From positions 1-20,905 of the forward strand of contig JABGOT010000080.1 of NCBI GenBank assembly GCA_018648985.1: a stretch of DNA of 20,905 nt. Direction: 5' to 3'. This DNA comes from Candidatus Ruthturnera sp. GTDB lineage: Bacteria > Pseudomonadota > Gammaproteobacteria > PS1 > Pseudothioglobaceae. Every line of letters starts with the position of its first letter. Positions within the stretch are counted from its first letter, which is position 1. The notes beneath the pieces are model-generated. The model did no database searches and was not told where the DNA came from. It saw nothing but the letters and a program-made list of their open reading frames with translations. The translations under genes were made by a program, and so were the position numbers. Of the stretch, positions 14,723 to 20,905 are shown piece after piece.

Positions 14723-15455
14723 TCATCAAGACTTAGCAAATTATTGCGCTGATTATTTGAATGTAGATCAGTTTAAGGATTATTGTCCAAATGGCCTACA
14801 AATTGAAGGATGCCAAGAAATTACCAATATTATCTCTGGCGTTAGTGCTAATTTAGCTTTGATTGAACAAGCGATTGATGAAAAGGCCGATGCCTTGTTT
14901 GTGCATCATGGATTTTTTTGGAAAAATGAAGATACTAAAATTACCGGTATAAAGCGCAACAGAATTGCGCAGTTACTTGCCAATAATATTAATTTATTTG
15001 CTTATCATTTGCCACTTGATGCACATACCAAAGTGGGTAACAATATTCAGTTGGCACAAAAACTTGCTATCCAAAGCCCAACGCCTATTGGTGATACTCT
15101 AGTGTGGCAGGGTGATATTGACATGAGCTTAGCGCAGTTTGGTCAAGTGGTTGAATCTGCTACGCAACGCAAACCTTTAATATTGGGTGATAGTAATAAA
15201 CAACTTAAGCGTATTGCCTGGTGTACAGGTGGTGCACAAAGTTATATTGATCATGCAATTAATGTAGATGCTGATATCTTCTTAACCGGCGAAGTGTCTG
15301 AGCAGATTCCAGCCATTGCAAAAGAAAATGATATTGCTTTTATTTCAGCAGGACACCATGCGACTGAGCGCTACGGTGTGCAAGCGCTATGCCAACACTT
15401 GAGTGAAAAATTTGATCTTAAGCATCAATTTATCGACATTGACAATCAAGTATAA
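14715..15455 (+). CDS. Nif3-like dinuclear metal-centre protein (YbgI type)
   Basis: Cytosolic protein of the NIF3/YbgI/DUF34 family, which forms toroidal hexamers with a two-metal site in each subunit. It has 246 residues, the compact YbgI length without the extra middle domain of some homologues. Metal-site motifs are VHHGFFW (63-69), YHLPLDAH (97-104) and, near the C-terminus, AGHHATERYG (212-221) with conserved His and Glu. NGLQIEG (26-32) is another family hallmark. GTP cyclohydrolase I type 2 is the name often propagated to this family, with little experimental support; I prefer the structural description. The ATG overlaps hisC by 8 bases. The stop codon lies in a 21-base palindrome before asd. 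Confidence 0.92.
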   Translation: MVNHQDLANYCADYLNVDQFKDYCPNGLQIEGCQEITNIISGVSANLALIEQAIDEKADALFVHHGFFWKNEDTKITGIKRNRIAQLLANNINLFAYHLPLDAHTKVGNNIQLAQKLAIQSPTPIGDTLVWQGDIDMSLAQFGQVVESATQRKPLILGDSNKQLKRIAWCTGGAQSYIDHAINVDADIFLTGEVSEQIPAIAKENDIAFISAGHHATERYGVQALCQHLSEKFDLKHQFIDIDNQV

Positions 15456-15471
15456 TATCTCAGATATTATA
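15451..15471. repeat. Perfect 21-base palindrome between the Nif3-like gene and asd
   Basis: TATAATATCT-C-AGATATTATA: 10-base arms, no mismatch, one central base. The left arm contains the Nif3-like stop codon (15453-15455); the right arm runs into TATAAT at 15468-15473, a perfect -10 hexamer 17 bases before the asd ATG. TTGACA occurs at 15439-15444 but 23 bases away, too far for a normal promoter. Dyad symmetry over a -10 would suit an operator; its AT content and lack of a U-tract make a terminator unlikely. Confidence 0.75.
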
Positions 15472-15490
15472 ATTTTCAGTTTATACACTT

Positions 15491-16516
15491 ATGAGTAAGA
15501 CATATGACGTTGCCGTTGTTGGTGCAACAGGTGCTGTGGGCGAAACTATCCTTTCGATTTTAGAACAGCGTAATTTCCCAATTAACAATTTATACCCATT
15601 AGCGAGTGCCAATTCTGCAGGCAAGAAAGTATTGTGTCAAGGCAAAAGCTGGACAGTACAAGATTTAGACACCTTTGATTTTTCTCAAGCGCAAGTTGGT
15701 TTGTTCTCAGCAGGTGGCCATATTTCTGAAAAATATGCACCAATTGCAGCGGAAGCTGGTTGTGTGGTGATTGACAATACGGCACATTTTCGCCGCGATG
15801 AAGATATTCCTTTGGTGGTTCCAGAGGTTAATCCGCATGCAATTGCAGGCTATACACAGCGTAATATTATTGCCAACCCTAATTGTTCAACCATTCAAAT
15901 GTTAGTGGCGCTTAAGCCAATTTATGATGCGGTGGGTATTGAGCGTATTAACGTCGCTACTTACCAAGCGGTATCGGGTTCAGGCAAGGAAGCTATTTCT
16001 GAGCTAATTAACCAGACTACTAAATTGCTTGGTGGTGATACCAATGTTGATGTTGAAGTTTACCCAAAGCAAATTGCATTTAATGTGGTTCCGCATATTG
16101 ATGTGTTTCAAGACAATGGCTACACCAAAGAAGAGATGAAAATGGTGTGGGAGACGCAAAAGATTTTTGAAGATGAAAACATTTTGGTTAACCCGACAGC
16201 AGTACGTGTACCGGTAATTTACGGCCATTCTGAAGCGATCAATATCGAAACTAAAACTAAAATTACAGCTGCTGAAGCCACTAAAATTTTATCGAATGCA
16301 AACGGTGTAACGGTCATAGATAAGCGCGAAGATGGCGGTTACGCAACCCCATTTGTTGAAGCAACTAACCACGATGACACGTTTGTCAGTCGAATCCGTG
16401 AAGATATATCTCACGATAAAGGCCTCAACTTGTGGGTGGTTTCTGATAATATTCGTAAAGGTGCAGCACTCAACACGATTCAGATTGCTGAAATTTTGAT
16501 TGAAGAGTATTTATAA
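15491..16516 (+). CDS. asd: Aspartate-semialdehyde dehydrogenase
   Basis: NADPH-dependent enzyme that reduces beta-aspartyl phosphate, the branch point to lysine/diaminopimelate, threonine and methionine. It has 341 residues, the length of the shorter bacterial Asd group rather than the roughly 370-residue enterobacterial form. The dinucleotide motif GATGAVG is at 11-17, the catalytic cysteine Cys132 in NPNCSTIQM, Gln159 and the phosphate-loop SGSGK in TYQAVSGSGK, and the substrate Arg239 and acid/base His246 in RVPVIYGHSEA. No Shine-Dalgarno is visible upstream of the ATG. It is separated from the preceding gene by 35 bases containing the palindrome, the longest gap within this plus-strand cluster, so a local promoter is plausible. 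hisB follows after 11 bases. Confidence 0.96.
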   Translation: MSKTYDVAVVGATGAVGETILSILEQRNFPINNLYPLASANSAGKKVLCQGKSWTVQDLDTFDFSQAQVGLFSAGGHISEKYAPIAAEAGCVVIDNTAHFRRDEDIPLVVPEVNPHAIAGYTQRNIIANPNCSTIQMLVALKPIYDAVGIERINVATYQAVSGSGKEAISELINQTTKLLGGDTNVDVEVYPKQIAFNVVPHIDVFQDNGYTKEEMKMVWETQKIFEDENILVNPTAVRVPVIYGHSEAINIETKTKITAAEATKILSNANGVTVIDKREDGGYATPFVEATNHDDTFVSRIREDISHDKGLNLWVVSDNIRKGAALNTIQIAEILIEEYL

Positions 16517-16527
16517 AAAATAAAAAA

Positions 16528-17109
16528 ATGATTAAAGTATCAAGAAAAACCAACGAAACAGACATTAATGTCGAGCTAAACTTGTATGGCACTGGTCAGG
16601 CAAATATCGATACTGGTGTGCCATTTTTAGACCACATGTTGGATCAAATCGCACGTCATGGTTTAATGGATTTAAACATTAAATGTGATGGCGATACCGA
16701 GATCGACGATCACCACAGTGTTGAAGATATTGGCATTACTTTAGGCCAAGCATTTGCACAAGCGGTCGGCGATAAAGCAGGGTTTACTCGTTATGGACAC
16801 GCTTATGTGCCATTAGACGAAGCATTGTCACGTGTTGTGTTAGATCTGTCTGGTCGTCCTGGTTTAGAGCTCAATGTTAATTTTACGCGTGCAATGATTG
16901 GCACTTTTGATGTAGATTTGATTTCTGAATTTTTCCAAGGGTTCGTTAATCACGCTCTGATCACTTTGCACATTGATAACATCAAAGGTGTAAATTCTCA
17001 TCACCAAGCCGAGACTGTCTTTAAGGCTTTCGGTAGAGCATTACGCATGGCAGTAACACCAGATGAACGTCAAGCTGGCGTTATCCCATCGACCAAAGGT
17101 AGTTTATAA
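16528..17109 (+). CDS. hisB: Imidazoleglycerol-phosphate dehydratase (monofunctional)
   Basis: Manganese enzyme that dehydrates imidazoleglycerol phosphate in histidine synthesis, forming 24-subunit assemblies. It has 193 residues, only the dehydratase domain; the N-terminal phosphatase of the fused enterobacterial HisB is absent. Metal and substrate motifs are FLDHMLDQIARHG (33-45), DDHHSVED (60-67), YVPLDEALSR (93-102) and SHHQAETVFKAFGRAL (157-172). It follows asd by 11 bases with an A-rich leader and no obvious Shine-Dalgarno, and precedes hisH by 3 bases. A separate histidinol-phosphatase must be encoded elsewhere. Confidence 0.97.
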   Translation: MIKVSRKTNETDINVELNLYGTGQANIDTGVPFLDHMLDQIARHGLMDLNIKCDGDTEIDDHHSVEDIGITLGQAFAQAVGDKAGFTRYGHAYVPLDEALSRVVLDLSGRPGLELNVNFTRAMIGTFDVDLISEFFQGFVNHALITLHIDNIKGVNSHHQAETVFKAFGRALRMAVTPDERQAGVIPSTKGSL

Positions 17110-17112
17110 ATT

Positions 17113-17727
17113 ATGTCCATAGCCATTGTTGACTATGGCATGGGCAACGTACGCTCAGTGCAAAAAGCCATTGAGCACGTCGCACCCAATGACCAAGTCT
17201 TTCTTACTGATGATGCAGCGCTAATCAGCGAAGCTGATCGTGTTGTGTTTCCTGGTCAAGGTGCAATGGGCGCTTGCATGCAAGCGCTTAACGAGCATGG
17301 TTTGGTCGATGTGATTAAACAAGCCGCACACGAAAAACCTTTCTTAGGTATTTGCTTAGGGTTACAACTTTTATTTGATCACTCTCAAGAAAATGGCGGC
17401 ACTGACGGGTTGTCAATAATCCCAGGAGATGTGGTAAAGTTTGATAAAAGTGATCTTAAAATTCCACACATGGGATGGAATACCGTAAAACAAGAGCTTG
17501 AACACCCACTTTGGCACAATATTGATGACAATGCGCGTTTTTACAGTGTGCACAGTTATTATGTAAAAGAAGCTGATCGTGCTGTTGTGGTTGGGTCAAC
17601 TGATTACGGTATTGACTTTACCTGCGCTATTGCAAAAGACAATATGTTTGCAGTGCAATTCCACCCGGAAAAATCACAGCATGATGGTTTGCAGTTACTA
17701 ACCAACTTTGTTAATTGGCAGACCTAA
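17113..17727 (+). CDS. hisH: Imidazole glycerol phosphate synthase, glutaminase subunit
   Basis: Class I glutamine amidotransferase that supplies ammonia through a channel to HisF. It has 204 residues. The oxyanion strand region FPGQGAMG lies at 46-53, the nucleophile elbow GICLGLQLLF places Cys81, and FHPEKSQ places His184 and Glu186, giving a complete catalytic triad. DYGMGNVRSVQKA (7-19) is the usual N-terminus. It is the last gene of the plus-strand cluster. hisA and hisF, which normally follow hisH, are missing; the next gene is convergent. Its partner HisF must be encoded outside the window. Confidence 0.97.
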   Translation: MSIAIVDYGMGNVRSVQKAIEHVAPNDQVFLTDDAALISEADRVVFPGQGAMGACMQALNEHGLVDVIKQAAHEKPFLGICLGLQLLFDHSQENGGTDGLSIIPGDVVKFDKSDLKIPHMGWNTVKQELEHPLWHNIDDNARFYSVHSYYVKEADRAVVVGSTDYGIDFTCAIAKDNMFAVQFHPEKSQHDGLQLLTNFVNWQT

Positions 17728-17757
17728 TCTAGCGTTATTAAACTTACGCTCTAGATT
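17726..17757. terminator. Imperfect hairpin across the convergent ends of hisH and the DUF1841 gene
   Basis: AATCTAG (17726-17732) pairs with CTAGATT (17751-17757), continued inward by CGT (17733-17735) with ACG (17746-17748) after a 2-base bulge. It overlaps both gene ends, the usual position for a shared terminator, but neither strand has a following U-tract, so it may act only weakly or merely protect transcript ends. Confidence 0.4.
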
Positions 17758-18166
17758 GCGACTCTAAGCAACGAATATAAGCCTGATGATCCATTGGCGT
17801 GTTGTTTTTTTGTGATGAGAAAATCATTTGCGCGATGCAATCCATCATCTTGTGTTCAACTTCATGTGGGTCTTTGACTTTATCTAATATTTTTTGATAA
17901 TACTCATTAATGCCTTTTGGTTGATTAATTGAGAGCTGCTCTCTTAAGGATAAATGTAAGTTGATATGTAAAAAAGGGTTAACTTCGCCTTGTTCTGGAA
18001 AGTATTCAGATTCCACATCATTAATGAGTTTGTGATACTCAGGATGCATCTCAATCACTTGCGTGAGCTGATCTTCGAGCGGGTCGAGTATTTTTTTATC
18101 TAAGAATTTTTGCCAAGCGTTGGCAAGAAATTGTCGTTGCTGAGTTCTGTCTTGTGTGTAGAGCAT
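17744..18166 (-). CDS. DUF1841 family protein
   Basis: A 140-residue soluble protein without signal peptide or membrane segment. The start (MLYTQDRTQQRQFLANAW), the LDPLEDQLTQVIEMHPEYH region (27-45) and the HINLHLSLREQLS segment (about 67-79) match my recollection of DUF1841, a gammaproteobacterial and betaproteobacterial family of unknown function. Late in the protein, HKMMDCIAQMIF is followed by a polar tail ending in YIRCLESQSRA. It lies 24 bases downstream of nth on the same strand, so co-transcription is likely; that neighbourhood hints at, but does not show, a link to DNA metabolism. The stop lies 16 bases from the convergent hisH stop. Confidence 0.85.
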   Translation of the reverse strand: MLYTQDRTQQRQFLANAWQKFLDKKILDPLEDQLTQVIEMHPEYHKLINDVESEYFPEQGEVNPFLHINLHLSLREQLSINQPKGINEYYQKILDKVKDPHEVEHKMMDCIAQMIFSSQKNNTPMDHQAYIRCLESQSRA

Positions 18167-18190
18167 CGGCTCTATTGTAAGATTAAACTA

Positions 18191-18823
18191 TTAAAGATTT
18201 TTTTCTTCGTATTCACAAAGATCTAGCAAGATGCAGTCGGTGCATAATGGTGAACGCGCCTTACAAGTGTAACGACCATGAAGAATCATTAAATGATGTG
18301 CAGGTACGCGATATTCATCAGGGATGAATTTAACCAGCTTCTTTTCAACCTCAAGTACCGTTTTACCGCTAGCAATTGCTGTGCGGTTAGCAACACGGTA
18401 GATGTGCGTATCTACCGCGATTGTTGGGTGGCCAAAAGCTGTGTTTAAAACCACATTAGCCGTTTTACGACCAACACCAGGCAGAGCCTCTAACTCTTTA
18501 CGAGTTTCCGGCACAGCAGAATCATACTTTTCAATCAGAATTTTACAAGCTTGAATAATATGCTTGGCTTTTGAATTGAATAGACCGATAGTTTTAATCG
18601 TATTGCGCAACGTGTCTTCACCAAGCTCAAAAATTGTCTCAGGTGTATTGGCAATTGGAAATAACTTGTCAGTCACTTTATTGACGCTTTTATCAGTGGC
18701 TTGCGCTGATAATGTAACTGCAACTAGCAGCTCAAAAGGGGTGTTATAATTTAATTCTGTGGTTGGATTAGGTATCTTTTTCAATAACCTTTCAAACATT
18801 TCAAAACGTGTCTCGGCGTTCAT
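18191..18823 (-). CDS. nth: Endonuclease III (DNA glycosylase/AP lyase)
   Basis: Base-excision repair enzyme that removes oxidised pyrimidines and nicks at the abasic site. It has 210 residues, like E. coli Nth (211). The helix-hairpin-helix LPGVGRKTANVV (114-125) contains catalytic Lys120; the catalytic Asp138 is in VDTHIYRVANR (137-147). Four cysteines at 187, 194, 197 and 203 have the C-x6-C-x2-C-x5-C spacing of the [4Fe-4S] cluster, which with Lys120 separates it from MutY. AGAGAAG just before the ATG may serve as ribosome site. A sigma-70-like promoter lies 35-63 bases upstream. Confidence 0.97.
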   Translation of the reverse strand: MNAETRFEMFERLLKKIPNPTTELNYNTPFELLVAVTLSAQATDKSVNKVTDKLFPIANTPETIFELGEDTLRNTIKTIGLFNSKAKHIIQACKILIEKYDSAVPETRKELEALPGVGRKTANVVLNTAFGHPTIAVDTHIYRVANRTAIASGKTVLEVEKKLVKFIPDEYRVPAHHLMILHGRYTCKARSPLCTDCILLDLCEYEEKNL

Positions 18824-18857
18824 TCTTCTCTTTTGTTGGTTTCCTCAATGTGCGAAG

Positions 18858-18886
18858 ATTATACCCGATAATTAAATCAATAGCAA
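18858..18886 (-). promoter_or_regulatory. Sigma-70-like promoter for nth-DUF1841
   Basis: On the minus strand TTGCTA (18881-18886) and TATAAT (18858-18863) are separated by 17 bases. The -10 is perfect and the -35 matches four of six consensus bases. Transcription would begin near 18851, giving a leader of about 28 bases to the nth ATG. It is the best promoter seen in the window. Confidence 0.55.
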
Positions 18887-18901
18887 AACGAACCAATGTG
18901 T

Positions 18902-20317
18902 TTAGAAGAAAGATTCGCCATAAGTTTCAAGCTGCTGCCAAAGTTTTTCTTTGTTAGGCTGTTGTTCGCGCATAGTGTTAATGCGTTGAAAATATTCATC
19001 GATATTTAAGTAACCATTTTCACCAGCTTGCACTCTACCTTGTACGATTTCAAACCAATCTTCAGCCTCATCTTCGCTTAATGTTTCAGGGTAATTTCTG
19101 GCTTTAAAATGCATTAACAAAGTGCTGAGTTTTTCATCTTTAAACTTAGGGTGAAAGTCTTTTAATTCATCTACACTCAGCATTTGTATTTGATCACCAA
19201 GTCGCTTGTCAGTGTTATCCATAAAGCCGTTATAAAGCGCTTGATCAGCATCAGTCGTTTGAGTACGTTCTTGATCGTTTCTATAGAGGTCTTGAGCGAC
19301 TTTACTAATTGCAGTCTGATTATCTTTAATAAAAGACAAGCGCTGCAGGCAAGCATCCATATCAATCTGTAGTTGCGCCACAACTTTAGGGTCAAGCTTA
19401 TAAACATTGGGCACAAACATTGGGCTTTTATTAAAAATTAAATCTTTTATTTGTAATCTTTCAGTGCCTTCAGGTAGCTCAGACTGCTTGGTAAACATTA
19501 GGGTTTTTAATTCCTCAATGTCCATTTCTAAAAGCATTGATGGATCTTGATCAAGATTAAATACAATCGCTCGGTCATTGTATTCTGGGTGGTAAGCCAG
19601 TGCGACTGCCAAGCGCGTACAAGACAGTGTGGCAGGGTACATGCCAGAAGTATGTAGCATTGGCTCAAACAGTCTGATTTTACCTTCAACAGTTTTTTTC
19701 TCACGTAGGCTAAAGGCGTAATCAAACAGTTGTGGTTGTGTGTCTTTTATGATTTTTGCAATCGCAATAGTAGCTCGTACATCAGCCAGTGCATCATGTG
19801 CATTAGCGTGTTCAATACCATTAGCCAATGAGAGTTGGTCAAGCTTAAAAATAGGCTTGCCTTTTTCGTTATGTACCCACTTTAGGCTAGCATCTTTTTT
19901 AAGTGCATAGCATAAGCGTACCACATCCAAAATATCCCAACGCGTATTGCCATTTTTCCAGTGCCAAGCATAAGGGTCGATAAAATTTCGATATAAAGTA
20001 TGGCGGGTGAATTCATCATCAAATCGAATCGAGTTATAGCCAACAACACAAGTATTTGGCGTGGAAAATTCTTCATGTATTTTCTTGATAAATTCATGCT
20101 CAATCATGCCTTTTTGCTCACAAAGTTGTGGGCTAATACCGGTGACTGCACAAGCCTCTGGTGATGGCAAGCAATCATGCGTTGGCTTGCAATAAAACAT
20201 ATGCTCATCTAAGATATTAAGGTTTTCATCGGTACGAATACCTGCAAATTGCGAGATTCGATCAATTCTTGGGCTAATGCCAAAGGTTTCGTAGTCGTAC
20301 CAGTAGAATGTTTTCAT
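18902..20317 (-). CDS. sbcB: Exodeoxyribonuclease I
   Basis: Processive 3'-5' single-strand DNA exonuclease acting in recombination and mismatch repair. With the start at 20317 it has 471 residues (E. coli ExoI 475). The DEDDh active site is complete: Asp8 and Glu10 in YDYETFG, Asp100 in GYNSIRFDDE, His174 and Asp179 in NAHDALADV. RNFIDPYAW (110-118) and NGIEHANAHDA are ExoI-specific. The C-terminal helical domain includes LYNGF and a FKARNYPETL motif. An in-frame ATG at 20365 would add 16 residues but overlap hicB by 38 bases and extend beyond the family N-terminus, so I chose 20317, 10 bases after the hicB stop. No promoter fits in that gap: sbcB may depend on the hicAB transcript or a promoter inside hicB. 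Confidence 0.94.
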   Translation of the reverse strand: MKTFYWYDYETFGISPRIDRISQFAGIRTDENLNILDEHMFYCKPTHDCLPSPEACAVTGISPQLCEQKGMIEHEFIKKIHEEFSTPNTCVVGYNSIRFDDEFTRHTLYRNFIDPYAWHWKNGNTRWDILDVVRLCYALKKDASLKWVHNEKGKPIFKLDQLSLANGIEHANAHDALADVRATIAIAKIIKDTQPQLFDYAFSLREKKTVEGKIRLFEPMLHTSGMYPATLSCTRLAVALAYHPEYNDRAIVFNLDQDPSMLLEMDIEELKTLMFTKQSELPEGTERLQIKDLIFNKSPMFVPNVYKLDPKVVAQLQIDMDACLQRLSFIKDNQTAISKVAQDLYRNDQERTQTTDADQALYNGFMDNTDKRLGDQIQMLSVDELKDFHPKFKDEKLSTLLMHFKARNYPETLSEDEAEDWFEIVQGRVQAGENGYLNIDEYFQRINTMREQQPNKEKLWQQLETYGESFF

Positions 20318-20327
20318 CAATCTATTT

Positions 20328-20660
20328 TTAGTGAATGCCAACTCGCTCAACAATGGCTTGTTCAACGAGCTTATTTACACTAATTCCTTGAGTTTTTGCA
20401 CTGGCAACTGCCTTGGCGTGAATACTAGGTGTTGTTCTGATTAGCATTTTTCCACTAAAAGGTTTTTTAGCGCTAGATCCAGTTTTTTTGCAAGCTTCAA
20501 GGTAGGCATCAACTGAAATTTGAAATTCATTTTCGAGTTCGTTTGCATTTTCAGAGTGAAATAAAATCATTGACTTACTGCCAAGGTTAATAATTTCACC
20601 CCAGAAAATTTTATCTTCTTCATCAAAATGGATGGATGCTTCATAGCCTTTATAGTTCAT
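20328..20660 (-). CDS. hicB: HicB family antitoxin
   Basis: Likely antitoxin that binds and neutralises the HicA RNase and represses its own operon. It has 110 residues in two parts. Residues 1-60 form the partially degraded RNase H-like HicB fold (YKGYEASIHFDEEDKIFWGE, then a VDAYLEACKKTG helix at 50-61). Residues 68-108 form a ribbon-helix-helix DNA-binding end (FSGKMLIRTTPSIHAKA, then AKTQGISVNKLVEQAI). This HicB-plus-RHH layout is common. Its ATG shares 4 bases (ATGA) with the hicA stop, so toxin precedes antitoxin, the usual hic order. sbcB follows 10 bases downstream. The pair is the only accessory element in the window. Confidence 0.88.
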   Translation of the reverse strand: MNYKGYEASIHFDEEDKIFWGEIINLGSKSMILFHSENANELENEFQISVDAYLEACKKTGSSAKKPFSGKMLIRTTPSIHAKAVASAKTQGISVNKLVEQAIVERVGIH

Positions 20661-20905
20661 TTTTTTACTCCTATATTAAATAAGAAAATTTGCAATTTTT
20701 TAACAACATAGCGCTTAATTTCATTATTTGGATGTGGCTTGTGTAAAGTTATAAAATTATCATCATCAAATTTATAAGTAATTCTTGATCCACTTGCCTC
20801 TATTCGTTCCAAATCGAGTGAAATTAGTAATTTATCCACCTCATCAAACTTAATATTGCTTAAAACAGGCTTGGTTAAAAGCCTTTTTAGGGTTTTCTTG
20901 TGTTT
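20657..20905 (-). CDS. hicA: HicA family mRNA interferase toxin (5' end beyond the window)
   Basis: Small toxin with a double-stranded RNA-binding-like fold that cleaves mRNA. A GTG at 20839 could start a 60-residue protein, but the same frame stays open to the right edge and the added residues (KTLKRLLTKPVLSNIKFDEV just before that GTG) match the N-terminal part of the larger HicA group, in which a KTL..I...P...I.W motif precedes the core. So the gene is 82 residues plus stop within the window and begins outside it. The core has GSRITYKF followed by ITLHKPHP, where the conserved His is catalytic in HicA, and ends KKLQIFLFNIGVKK. It overlaps hicB by 4 bases. The promoter and any operator lie off-window. 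Confidence 0.82.
   Translation of the reverse strand, partial: KHKKTLKRLLTKPVLSNIKFDEVDKLLISLDLERIEASGSRITYKFDDDNFITLHKPHPNNEIKRYVVKKLQIFLFNIGVKK

Noticed and set aside
15439..15473. TTGACA (15439-15444) with TATAAT (15468-15473) as an asd promoter
   Set aside because: Both hexamers are perfect but 23 bases apart, too far for a standard sigma-70 promoter; only the -10 position remains of interest.
20318..20365. Longer sbcB start at 20365
   Set aside because: It would overlap hicB by 38 bases and precede the conserved ExoI N-terminus; 20317 fits the family.
20657..20839. 60-residue hicA starting at GTG 20839
   Set aside because: The frame is open upstream to the window edge with family-like residues, so the true start is farther out.
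1..20905. tRNA, rRNA, riboswitch, CRISPR array, insertion sequence or prophage genes
   Set aside because: Genes fill nearly all of the window, and the small gaps show no cloverleaf, direct-repeat array, transposase or terminal inverted repeats. No TPP riboswitch is possible before thiD, since only 6 bases separate it from dsbA.

Overview
The window is a compact, low-GC bacterial chromosome segment, almost entirely protein-coding. The largest gap between genes is about 145 bases (8973-9117), so there is no stretch over 300 bases without a gene. I see no rRNA, tRNA, insertion sequence, prophage or CRISPR array. Protein types and gene pairings (DusB, YadGH, divergent plsY/folB, Nif3/YbgI, DUF1841 beside nth, monofunctional HisB) point to a gammaproteobacterium. 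The AT-rich composition and sequence style suggest a SUP05/Thioglobaceae-like sulfur oxidiser or mussel symbiont relative, but that placement is recognition from memory, not a computed result.

Layout. (1) 1-8972, minus strand: one long directon read aceF, lpdA, a PCMT-like methyltransferase, an MMPL/RND-family membrane protein, nadB, def, dusB. Genes overlap by 4 bases or are separated by at most about 22, so they are probably one transcription unit. It mixes pyruvate dehydrogenase subunits (E2, E3, no E1), NAD synthesis, protein N-terminal maturation and tRNA modification. dusB runs off the left edge. (2) 9118-10805, plus strand: the two-gene yadG-yadH ABC exporter. It ends in an 11-base tail-to-tail overlap with plsY (10795-11376, minus), which makes membrane phospholipid precursors. 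(3) 11415-17727, plus strand: folB, folK, dsbA, thiD, hisC, nif3-like, asd, hisB, hisH, a tightly packed anabolic cluster for folate, thiamine, histidine and the aspartate family plus periplasmic disulfide formation. The histidine genes are interleaved with unrelated ones and hisA/hisF do not follow hisH. (4) 17744-18823, minus: DUF1841 protein and nth (endonuclease III), with a credible sigma-70 promoter before nth. (5) 18902-20905, minus: sbcB (exonuclease I) preceded by a HicB antitoxin and a HicA toxin; hicA enters from beyond the right edge.

Nearly everything is core metabolism or information processing. The only accessory-type element is the hicA-hicB pair abutting sbcB. The most checkable oddities are that TA/sbcB arrangement, a PCMT-like protein lacking the usual isoaspartyl-recognition motif, peptide deformylase with a charged insertion of about 20 residues, a Fur-box-like sequence at the aceF/yadG divergent gap, and palindromes sitting exactly on three gene ends (10794-10806, 15451-15471, 17726-17757). 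I did not find a convincing wholly new multi-gene system.
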